This document shows positions 37,525 to 46,223 of a stretch of DNA of 64,000 nt, piece by piece. How positions within the stretch are numbered: position 1 is the stretch's first letter; every line of letters begins with the position of its first letter. The stretch lies in the NCBI GenBank assembly GCA_028023455.1, contig JAQFVV010006272.1, forward strand, positions 229,501 through 293,500. The letters run 5' to 3'. A model generated the notes under the pieces. It searched no databases. It was not told the DNA's origin and was given only the letters and a program-made list of their open reading frames with translations. The stretch is from Epiperipatus broadwayi (Eukaryota > Onychophora > Udeonychophora > Euonychophora > Peripatidae). The position numbers and the translations under genes are program-made.

Positions 37525-37745
37525 ATGCCCACAGATAAAATGTAGTGCAATATATATTGGGGAAACTAAGACAAATATTAAATATCCCCTTCAACAACAT
37601 AAATATACATATATTAGAGCAAGGAAAGATGATATGTAGTCCAAAGGATTTTGCAAAATTAATGCATAAAACACATGATAAAAAATGCAAGATTAAAAAG
37701 TCATGTTATACAAAATTCATCTAGTGCTATGAATTCAAAATTAAC
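37525..37745 (+). pseudogene. PLE GIY-YIG endonuclease fragment (right arm)
   Basis: The plus strand gives AIYIGETKTNIKYPLQQHKYTYI, the YIGET...H core of PLE-type GIY-YIG nucleases. It continues, after frame changes, as SPKDFAKLMHKTHDKKCKIK. It is cut at its 5' end by the palindrome centre. The same segment runs on the minus strand at about 37,482-37,262. The family differs from the PLE at 38-43 kb. Confidence 0.6.
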
Positions 37746-37808
37746 CAGTTTTCTGATTAGTTGTTCCTGGCCAATGCAATGAAATGTTTAATTTATCACT
37801 AGTACCTA

Positions 37809-37842
37809 CCTTGATAAGGACTCATAGGAGTTGAAAGTGCTG
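37809..37842 (+). ncRNA. Stem-GAAA PLE motif, instance 4
   Basis: CCTTGATAAG, stem GACTC / GAGTT around a short loop, then GAAAGTGCTGG. Lies outside the GIY-YIG fragment on the sense strand, as in the other PLE copies. Confidence 0.45.
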
Positions 37843-38223
37843 GGCAATAGTTATTTTATTTATATTCCTTTAGCAATTGATGAATTGTTATATTGTGTTT
37901 TATAAGTAATATTAACAGAAGTATGATATTGATTTATTATTTGCCTTATATCAATAATATAGTCAGTGTGTTTTCCTTGTATGACCAAGAAAAAACTGGC
38001 ATATCTCTTTTTAAATTCATTATTTATTATTGAATGATACTTTTATTTATTTCCTAGCATTGCAATAATTAATTTTCTATTTTAATGATATTACTAAAGT
38101 ACCTTTCTGGTCTAATATAAAGTATTCATAATAATGAAAATCTAAAAAATGCTATGATCTGAGAATTTGTTTACAATTGTATTTCCATATAGATATATTT
38201 ACTAAACTATGAAACAATATATA

Positions 38224-39783
38224 TATATATAATTATAATTGAAATAATATTTTTAAACGGTTTATAAACAATTCAAACAATCTTTAAATCCGCAGAAGTA
38301 CTTTCGGTTACTTTCAAACCTGCCTCAACTGCTATTAAATTCAAAAACTAAAAGTGGAAGCAAACGTCATCAATTCAAATTCCACGAATCTCGTATTTTA
38401 ATGTTAGAAGCTTGTCGATTTATCAAATGTGTTTTATTCCTGTTTATAAAAATTGCCTCTTTAATTTTTCTTTTACTATGGTTTCTCTCTTCATGAAGAA
38501 TTTTCACATTTTCAAAATTAAATTTAAATTTATGTTTACATGTTTTTTCATGATCAAAGAAAACTGAAGAAGATATTAAATCACCATTATTTTTATTTTT
38601 TACACGCTTATATAATAATTCGTGTTCCTTCAATCTTTTCTCAATGTTGCACCTAGATTTACCTATATATGATAGCATACAATCACAAAAAATTTGATAT
38701 ATGACATTACTTTTTTGCTTGATAGGTATGACATCCTTAGAATTATTAACTAATTTGTTAATATTGTTTGGAACGTAGAATGAAACAGATAAATACATTC
38801 TTATATAAATCCTTAAAAAATTTTACTTGTGGATTTGAAATAAATGGAATAGATATCCATTTTTTATTATTAATCTTCATTTCTTTTAAATTATAATAAT
38901 TTTTTTTAAATTGACTTAAAGTATTGTTTATTTGTTTCATTTTATAACCAACATCAAGCAATTCCTTGGCAAATATCTCAATATTTTTCAATTTATCACT
39001 TTGGTAACGACATAATTTTTCATTTCGAAACAAAAAGATTTAAAACTTGCCATCTTATGCATCATTGGTACTTTTGATTTAAAATTTATATATCCTCTTT
39101 TTGCAATGGCTAATTATTAGTTTATAATTTAATATACTGTTATCTCTTGTGATCATTAAATCTAAATAGTTAATCTTATAATCCTGTTCTTTTTCAATAG
39201 TCCATTTCAAGCCATTCAATTTATTTAATTCCTCTATAAGCAAATTTATACTACTAATGTTCCACAGACAAAAACATCATCCCATATCTTTTGTAAATTT
39301 TAATATCTCCAAAAATACACATATTTAAAATATTACTCTCTATGTAGTAAAACGAAATTGCAAACTTGTGCAACTACAGGCAATCCCATAGGCCAACCTT
39401 TGGTCATTTTATAATATTGACCTTCAAAAGATGCAACAATGTTATCATTAAAAAATTTTAAAGAGTCAATGATAAATTTTATCATATATTTACAAATATT
39501 TTTATTTTTTAATGCATGTTCAATTATTTTTATGGAATTCATTCTATCAATAGTCCATACATTTGTAACATCAATGAAGCAATAATATCATTTTCATCAA
39601 TAATTAAATTTTTAATACTATTTACAAAGTCAAATGATGAAGCAATAGTATTTTCTCCAAATCCTAAAAGTCTTGTAAAAGTTTACCAATATATTTAGAA
39701 GACTGATATATAAAGAACCACCAAAATCTATCATTACTGCAAAAGGATTACCTTCTTTATGTAATTTTATATTTGCAAAAATA
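38224..39783 (-). pseudogene. Penelope-like element, left copy: RT + GIY-YIG, frameshifted
   Basis: The minus-strand order begins near 39,780 with KLHKEGNPF and IDFGGSLY, the PLE KLHK...GSP block. Next come SSFDFVNSIKNL, ASIDVTNVWT (first catalytic Asp block, near 39,570) and EHALKNKNICKYMIKF (39,500). KGWPMGLPVVAQVCNFV (about 39,400) matches the PMGS/SP block. The YVDD region near 39,280 is damaged. A linker frame (38,758-39,033) and the GIY-YIG frame (38,370-38,798), with YIGKSRCNIEKRLKEHELL and KIKEAIFINRNK, follow. Frameshifts split it into at least three frames. Its last ~1.1 kb is nearly identical to 42,408-43,535 in opposite orientation. It lacks the part upstream of KLHK. Confidence 0.85.
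38296..38328 (-). ncRNA. Stem-GAAA PLE motif, instance 5
   Basis: The minus strand reads TTGAGGCA, stem GGTT / AACC with a 7-base loop TGAAAGT, then GAAAGTACTTC. It starts about 40 bases after the endonuclease stop codon. Identical in the right copy. Confidence 0.5.
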
Positions 39784-39784
39784 C

Positions 39785-39905
39785 GGTTTTAGGATTTGGA
39801 GAAAATATATCATCATTTGACTTTGAAATAGTATAAATTATTAGTTGATAGAATGATCATAAAATAATTGAACATGCATTAAAAAAAAAATATTTGATAA
39901 ATTAT
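39785..39905 (+). repeat. Inverted PLE 5' fragment (snap-back of the left copy)
   Basis: Plus-strand TTAGGATTTGGAGAAAATA...TCATTTGACTTTG...ATAGAATGAT...AATAATTGAACATGCATTAAAAAA is the inverse of 39,530-39,670 in the left PLE copy, with deletions. A few bases past the end of the left copy the element therefore folds back on itself, a structure reported for Penelope insertions. Confidence 0.65.
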
Positions 39906-41150
39906 CATGAATTTTGCGTCAAGGATTAAATCAGGAACAAAACGTCACTTAACATCAGATAGAGAAGGCCAGTGTAGCAAAACTAGTTCAAGGTTGGTGA
40001 GGACTAGAGCTTGCACTGACAATATCTAATAATTAATTACTTTGAATACTTTAAATCAAATCATAGTAGTGCAACCAACGGTATAATTTAAATAATTATA
40101 AAAGGAATGTGAACTAAGAAACCAAGTATGTGAGAAAATATTTAATAATAATAATAATGTTTGTTCAATAAAATAAGATCATTAGTCTCTAGTCTTTAAA
40201 AGAATTTATAAATATAATAAGAGGGCGTCCTTATCTATGCCAACAAGTATTACACAACATGGGATTCTATGTCTATGCCCCCAACGAAAATATAAAGGCA
40301 GATAAAGGTATTCATTAAGAACGGAAATGATTGTTCTAATTTTATTACGGTGGAATGTGAGTTTATTTTCACATTCGGAAATCTATTCATGAAGAGCAAA
40401 ACGATTTTAAGGCATAACTTTAATCTTGATTTGAAAACTGATTTAAACTAAATAATATATTTGAGAATTTGTTCGACTTTAATTTAAATACTCACAACAA
40501 ATTACGAGCATGGGGGTTTTAGGAACAAAGATGCAATGGTACTGACGAATTACAAGGCAAGAGTCAAATTGAAAGTGATCGCTAGTCGATGATCGAAGTC
40601 CTAGGCGGCTTGCATTTGGCAAGTCTTCGCCCTTTGACTAATGAATCGGAAAGGAAGTACTTTCTTCCTCGAGAAATTTAAATAAGAGAATATGATCACC
40701 GACCAGCCTAACGGAGCGGAAGATGGCCCTACGTCAGCAACATTTGATGATGATGACTTGATAGTCATCGTTGAAAAATAAAACCCAGGTAGAATGCTCT
40801 ACATGATGACTTGACCAATTAATTAAAGTCAAACGAGCTTTTACCGAACTATTTTAAAACATTTATAAACTATATTAATTATGCCCTAATATCGTGCCCT
40901 TCCTGAATATTAATATAAAATAACAAAAGTGGAATTAAAATACATTTAACCCTTTATCGACCCTTTTGCACAAACATTTTAAATATATATATATGGATAA
41001 ATAAATCAATATTAGTGAAGCAAGGAATAACATTTTAACATTACGTGAGTATATAAACACTTGTAACTTAGGAGCTGGGGACATAGGTGAAAAACGGAGC
41101 AAATAATTTATTATTAGCTAATTATAAAAATAGTAAACGTATAATATTTT

Positions 41151-41274
41151 CTTTCGACTCGATGATTAATAGAACTGATAAATTTAGTTCTAATGGGCGA
41201 GAATAACTATTTAAAATTTATATTATATTATTTGCGTGAGGCAAATAGAACCAAGGAGCTCATCGAGTCGAAAA
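41151..41274. repeat. Conserved hairpin inside repeat copy B
   Basis: CTTTCGACTCGATGA at 41,151-41,165 and TCATCGAGTCGAAAA at 41,260-41,274 pair at 14 of 15 positions. Counterpart of 325-447. Confidence 0.7.
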
Positions 41275-41469
41275 ATTATTGGCATATAATTTTAAATACT
41301 CCATTAATAAAGCACACAAATATATATATATTAAATGAACCGCCAAGTAAGAAAAGAAAAAGTTTAAAGACTAGAGATTTAAAGAATTACGAGATAGATT
41401 TACAGTAGCATGAATAAAAGGTTTTATAAAAATTGTTACATTAAAGAATAAAGAGCTCTTAAAAAGAAG

Positions 41470-41482
41470 GGGTATAAAATAA
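41470..41482 (+). promoter_or_regulatory. Candidate TATA box upstream of the 41,624 reading frame
   Basis: GGTATAAAATAA follows the GAGCTCTTAAAAAGAAG segment, about 140 bases before the ATG at 41,624. Copy A has GTGCAAAGTAAAG at the matching place, so the TATA box is specific to copy B. No transcript evidence. Confidence 0.35.
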
Positions 41483-41623
41483 AGTTCGAACTGGCCAGAA
41501 AGTTTAACGTTCATATTACCATTCCGTGCTTGTCCTTAAGTTACTCCTCCAAGTTGTTGAAACGTAGGCATCATTGGTTAACTACTGGAGTAGTATTTTA
41601 GTAGCTTTCATTATTTTAGCAGA

Positions 41624-41836
41624 ATGATCGATCCGGAAAACGGTTCAGCAGCTCCAGTGAAGATTCCTCGGGACTTTAGGAACCGTAGCCAGATCCCTGA
41701 TGTTCTAGCCCTCTATCATGATGAAATACAATTTTTATACACACAGAGTTCACTGCACTACTCTACAACCAAAACTAGTCTCTCTTCTTTTCTTTTCAGG
41801 GCTATATATCTACTGTTCACCGATGCCTCCGGCTAG
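41624..41836 (+). CDS. Unidentified 70-codon open reading frame in a GC-richer patch
   Basis: The first ~45 codons look protein-like and stand out in base use from the AT-rich surroundings: MIDPENGSAAPVKIPRDF, then RNRSQIPDVLALYHDEIQF. The later part (SSFLFRAIYLLFTDASG) is hydrophobic and may be intron read-through, since TTCTTTTCAG at 41,791-41,800 is a good splice-acceptor shape. It lies just outside repeat copy B, downstream of a candidate TATA box. It could be a first exon of a gene or the start of a retroelement gag. I do not recognise the protein and found no continuation before the PLE at 42,408. Confidence 0.35.
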   Translation: MIDPENGSAAPVKIPRDFRNRSQIPDVLALYHDEIQFLYTQSSLHYSTTKTSLSSFLFRAIYLLFTDASG

Positions 41837-41839
41837 CGC

Positions 41840-42407
41840 TCATTTTATTATCAATCTGTTTTTTTTTTATAATTAGTTGTTTTCAGAAACATTCCTTCGA
41901 TAAGCTTTCAAACTAATTTGTGAATTCCTTTCCTAATTCGAAAATGAATTCTTAAAGTCTGAAATGATTTTAATTAAAAATTGAATTCTTATCTTTTTTT
42001 TTTATTAATAAAACTTTACTGTTGTTTTTGAGAATTTGAAAGCCTTTGGAAGGAATGTAGCTTTTAATCGCAAAACTTTACAAATTATTTAAAAGTAAAA
42101 AAAACAAGTATTCCCGACGCAATGAAACTTTCGAACAATTATATATATTTAATATTTACAAACATATATACGCACAATCCAGGCAATTTAATATATGTAA
42201 ATTCATGAACATTTTATCATGAATTTATTTAGAGAATTGATCCAATTTAAACTAAACTAATTAATTTTACTACGTATTTGAAACAAGTTATTCATTGTGG
42301 AAATTAGCGTGGATTGAACGTATAAAGCCCCATTGCATCGGAAATTTAAGGTTAGTATTAGGGTAAATAACATGAAGCTAGGATCGAACTCAGATCCGAC
42401 TGCTTCA
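41840..42407. other. AT-rich sequence between the 41,624 frame and the right PLE copy
   Basis: No recognised feature. The last ~75 bases (42,333-42,407) are in frame with the PLE open frame but are not homologous to the left PLE copy, so they are flank read-through. Confidence 0.5.
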
Positions 42408-43385
42408 ACATATGAGAGTAATATTTTAAATATGTGTATTTTTGAAGATATTAAAATTTACAAAAGATATGTGGATGATGTTTTTGTCTGTGGAAACATT
42501 AATAGTATAAATTTGCTTATAGAGGAATTAAATAAATTGAATGGCTTGAAATGGACTATTGAAAAAGAACAGGATTATAAGATTAACTATTTAGATTTAA
42601 TGATCACAAGAGATAACAGTATATTAAATTATAAACTAATAATTAAGCCATTGCAAAAAAGAGGATATATAAATTTTAAATCAAAAGTACCAATGATGCA
42701 TAAGATGGCAAGTTTTAAATCTTTTTTGTTTCGAAATGAAAAATTATGTCGTTACCAAAGTGATAAATTGAAAAATATTGAGATATTTGCCAAGGAATTG
42801 CTTGATGTTGGTTATAAAATGGAACAAATAAACAATACTTTAAGTCAATTTAAAAAAAATTATAATTTAAAAGAAATGAAGATTAATAATAAAAAATGGA
42901 TATCTATTCCATTTATTTCAAATCCACAAGTAAAATTTTTTAAGGATTTATATAAGAATGTATTTAATGTTTCATTCTACGTTCCAAACAATATTAACAA
43001 ATTAGTTAATAATTCTAAGGATGTCATACCTATCAAGCAAAAAAGTAATGTCATATATCAAATTTTTTGTGATTGTATGCTATCATATATAGGTGAATCT
43101 AGGTGCAACATTGAGAAAAGATTGAAGGAATACGAATTATTATATAAGCGTGTAAAAAATAAAAATAATGGTGATTTAATATCTTCTTCAGTTTTCTTTG
43201 ATCATGAAAAAACATGTAAACATAAATTTAAATTTAATTTTGAAAATGTGAAAATTCTTCATGAAGAGAGAAACCATAGTAAAAGAAAAATTAAAGAGGC
43301 AATTTTTATAAACAGGAATAAAACACATTTGATAAATCGACAAGCTTCTAACATTAAAATACGAGATTCGTGGAATTTGAATTGA
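42408..43385 (+). CDS. Penelope-like element, right copy: RT palm + GIY-YIG, 5'-truncated but open
   Basis: The open frame starts at 42,333, but the first ~26 codons are flanking sequence. PLE homology begins at YESNILNM, so residue numbers here count from 42,333. The catalytic YVDD is at 46-49, followed by YLDLMITR near 86-93 (second palm block). A linker contains INFKSKVPMMHKMASFKS. The GIY-YIG nuclease has IY at 241-242, YIG at 252-254, Arg at 257, and a Glu near 322 in KIKEAIFINRNK. Family proteins copy RNA into DNA and cut target DNA. This copy lacks the RT fingers and first catalytic Asp, so it cannot act alone. The 350-codon open frame implies a recent insertion. It matches 38,224-39,345 almost base for base, inverted. 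Confidence 0.85.
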   Translation, partial: TYESNILNMCIFEDIKIYKRYVDDVFVCGNINSINLLIEELNKLNGLKWTIEKEQDYKINYLDLMITRDNSILNYKLIIKPLQKRGYINFKSKVPMMHKMASFKSFLFRNEKLCRYQSDKLKNIEIFAKELLDVGYKMEQINNTLSQFKKNYNLKEMKINNKKWISIPFISNPQVKFFKDLYKNVFNVSFYVPNNINKLVNNSKDVIPIKQKSNVIYQIFCDCMLSYIGESRCNIEKRLKEYELLYKRVKNKNNGDLISSSVFFDHEKTCKHKFKFNFENVKILHEERNHSKRKIKEAIFINRNKTHLINRQASNIKIRDSWNLN

Positions 43386-43535
43386 TGACGTTTGCTTCCG
43401 CTTTTAGTTTTTGAATTTAATAGCAGTTGAGGCAGGTTTGAAAGTAACCGAAAGTACTTCTGCAGATTTAAAGATTGTTTGAATTGTTTATAAACCGTTT
43501 AAAAATATTATTTCAATTATAATTACAATATTATT
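43386..43535 (+). mobile_element. 3' end of the right PLE copy
   Basis: Untranslated part still homologous to 38,224-38,370, ending near AAAAATATTATTTCAATTATAATTA. The next (TA)n run marks loss of homology. Confidence 0.7.
43428..43461 (+). ncRNA. Stem-GAAA PLE motif, instance 6
   Basis: TTGAGGCA, stem GGTT / AACC, then GAAAGTACTTC, starting about 40 bases after the PLE stop codon. Same as instance 5. Confidence 0.5.
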
Positions 43536-43563
43536 TTTAATTAACGGATATTTTTATTTATTT

Positions 43564-43564
<1 letters not shown>

Positions 43565-43595
<31 letters not shown>
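43565..43595. repeat. (TA)n microsatellite
   Basis: About fourteen TA units. A (TA)n also lies at the corresponding end of the left copy (38,218-38,231), so the insertions may favour or generate such runs. Confidence 0.9.
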
Positions 43596-43597
<2 letters not shown>

Positions 43598-43693
43598 TAA
43601 TAAGATATATGTAAAAAATGAGTGATTTACAAATAGATACCATGTTATATATTTATATGATTACATGTTTGTGAATTTATATATGTTTTGTAG

Positions 43694-43725
43694 CTTTGAA
43701 AAAGATTGCTGGATAATCGAAACTA
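43694..43725 (+). ncRNA. Stem-GAAA motif, instance 7
   Basis: GCTTTGAAAAA, GATT ... AATC, GAAACTAATAG. The stem pairs over four bases. It lies 310 bases after the right PLE stop, outside the homology with the left copy, so it may belong to an older PLE remnant. Confidence 0.3.
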
Positions 43726-43739
43726 ATAGATGAATTAAT

Positions 43740-46200
43740 TTTAATTCAATAAAATAAGCATTGAAAAAGTGTGGGGGGAATGTGAAATTATTTGATTTTT
43801 TAAAAACTAATAAATAATTATAATTCAGGGAATTCAAATAGAAAAAATAGCCGGTTCAAAAAAAATGTAGGAAGTTTTTTGTGATTAATCCAGGATATGT
43901 TTTTAAATTTAAAAAAATTTAATATTAAGTCATTAGGTTTTATATTGGACTTATTATTATTTATTGTGCTGGGTATAAGAATTTCCTCATGAAGGCTATG
44001 TCTATAGTATGTGTTTCTAAATTTCTAACAAGATATCTCAACTTTTTTTTACCAAGGCAAACATCTTCACTTAATGAATAATATTTCTGTCATGTCAATA
44101 AGTATCTTCATATTTCAGATCCTGCTATATGTGAAAAATATGTTCCACTTAATAGTAGTAATCATAATTGTATTTTAAAGAACTTTAAATAAATAGTTTT
44201 CCAAGCATTTGAAAAATGGGTTTGTTTGGCTTTTATATCAACTGTATACTGTTTAGAAAAAAATGAAAAATTATTGTGTTCTGTCACTTAAATAAAATTG
44301 GGATAATAGTGTAAATCTTATCAAAATTATACTTATTTTAAACATAATTGAAGACAAATTGCTAATAAACTTCTCAAAATATTGTAAAATAATCGAAATA
44401 TGTTTAAATTAAACATAGGTTTAAAATATAATTGGAAACAATTTTTAACGTTCCTGCTGCCTTATTATTCTAAGGTGTATCCCAAAATATAATGTTATTT
44501 ATCAAGAAGATGGATCTTTAGTTTTCAAATTACCGTTTTTCGTGGGAAAGATTTTTATACTTGAAATAGAAATCATTGATCACTGATTTTATTTATAAAG
44601 TAGTAAAATATTGGTCCTAGAAAATAAATATCCCAAACTATTATGTATTATCCATGCTAATTATAAAGAAATTAAAATTTCATGATTAAAATATTTGTTA
44701 ATTTTAGCATATGAAAATCCATTCATGAATAATTTAAATAAATTAATCATAATAATATAATCACAACATTGAAATAATATAAATTTTCAATATTCGTCAG
44801 TATTTCATTTGACATTACAGTTTAAGTAGGAAAAGTATGAGTTGCTTCTTAATATTTTCTTTATTATAACAGACAAATTAGATGCTCTGCATTATAAATT
44901 CTTCTGCCTTTAGGGAAAAAAGAAAGACAAATAACAATATTTTGAAATACAGACTGCAATGCAAAAAACTAATCTAACATTGTAATTAAATATTTAATTA
45001 CCTAAAAGGGAGTGTATGTACATGTATTATAAATAGATTCAATATTTAATTTATAAATATGCATTAAAAATTATTATTGGAACAGCATAATAATACATTT
45101 TTTGCTCTTTCTGTTACAAACTAAGGAAGGAGAATTAATTAAATTAAAAAAGAATTTATTTGTATTTTGTTATTGTTCATCCAGGAATTTTGAAAATAGA
45201 AAATGTCAGTACGTAATAGATGTAATAACATGACCAGTAATAGATTAAAACACTTGCAAATATTCGTAGTGGGATTTGTATTTCTAATACAAATGTTATT
45301 TTTCTAATTTCCTTTTAAAATAAAATAAAATGTTCTAAAATTTAAAAAAAATTGTATTTTAATTAAAAAATGTATTTGCTCTATGTAAAAAAAATAGTCA
45401 TAATCAATTATAAACTTTAATTAAAGAAAAAAAGAAAAACATTGTAATTGGAAGATGGATAAAGGCATATTATATTTCATGATGAAAGATTATAAGAAGA
45501 GATTAGCGTAGACTAAAAAAAAAAGTGTTCTGTAGAATATTAAGCATAAAGGTGATTGATTTAAAAGACATACTATCTAGGATTGCAAAATTAATCAGTG
45601 CTAGTCAGTATAAAAAAATTCAATAAGAGTTTTTTTATAAAAATATAGAAATTTTATTCTGTAATTTGGTTACAACTCATATGATAAGGTTTAAATTAGG
45701 ATACATTAAATGGTATTTAAAGAAGAAAAGGTTCAATGATGACATATCCTGCATTACATAACCTAAGAGGACCTCAGTGATTCATAGGAGCAACGGAAGG
45801 GCTAGGGGTTTGTATTTTTTTTATTAATGAATAAACTTTATTTCTGCTAAAAGTGAGCATTACATATGTTGATCAACTATATTTATATCATGTCAGTCCT
45901 GAGTTAATCGCTGTGGAATTCTGTGTAGATAAATTCAAACTGGAGTATTTAGGAGAACAATTAAATTTCCTTAGATAATGTTTCTGAAAAGGAATTGCTG
46001 GCCTTTATTCCTTAAAATTTTCATTCACTGCAAAAAAATTAATCAATGAATAGTTTCAGTCTTTCTTTTTCATTTGATCAAAAGCAAGCACATCTACAAT
46101 AAAGTTATTTGTAAATAAACTACACCAATTATCTTTATCACATGGTTTTGTTCTTGCCATATTAATAAGCAATAGCCCCTTATCCACTATGCACCAACAA
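43740..46200. other. AT-rich stretch, possibly decayed element sequence
   Basis: No convincing coding blocks. The part from about 45,780 may be downstream of the minus-strand ORF1 relic, but no motif could be read. Confidence 0.45.
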
Positions 46201-46223
46201 GTTCTCTCAGCGACAACTGTACC

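Larger units (their letters stand above)
37031..37897. repeat. Large palindrome of two head-to-head PLE 3' ends
   Basis: The left arm (37,031-37,482) is the inverted copy of the right arm (37,525-37,897), with a 42-base spacer. Arms share ACAATATAACAATTCATCAA at the outside and TTTATCTGTGGGCAT at the inside. Several indels show the arms have drifted. Each arm starts at the same point inside a GIY-YIG coding sequence, so both are truncated there and read outward. Confidence 0.8.
39950..41590 (+). repeat. Copy B of the long dispersed repeat
   Basis: Inverted match to 1-1640. Shared order on the plus strand: GGTTGGTGAGGACTAGAG (39,992), the CCCCCAACGAAAATATAAAGG block (40,279), CTACGTCA (40,729), the hairpin arms (41,151 and 41,260), TCATGAATAAAAGG-like and TAAAGAATAAAGAGCTCTT (41,443) segments, and AACGTAGGC at 41,571. 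The outer end continues past where copy A is cut by the window edge. It is flanked by PLE copies on both sides. Open frames within it (41,193-41,408 and others) are not conserved in copy A. Confidence 0.75.

Noticed and set aside
37344-37690. Two similar open frames on opposite strands as a convergent gene pair
   Set aside because: They are antisense shadows of the two inverted PLE endonuclease fragments in the palindrome.
1-41590. The two ~1.6-kb inverted repeats as termini of a giant 40-kb element (Maverick/Polinton-like)
   Set aside because: The interval between them has no polymerase, integrase, ATPase or capsid genes and contains unrelated elements of different ages; copy A is also not bounded in the window.
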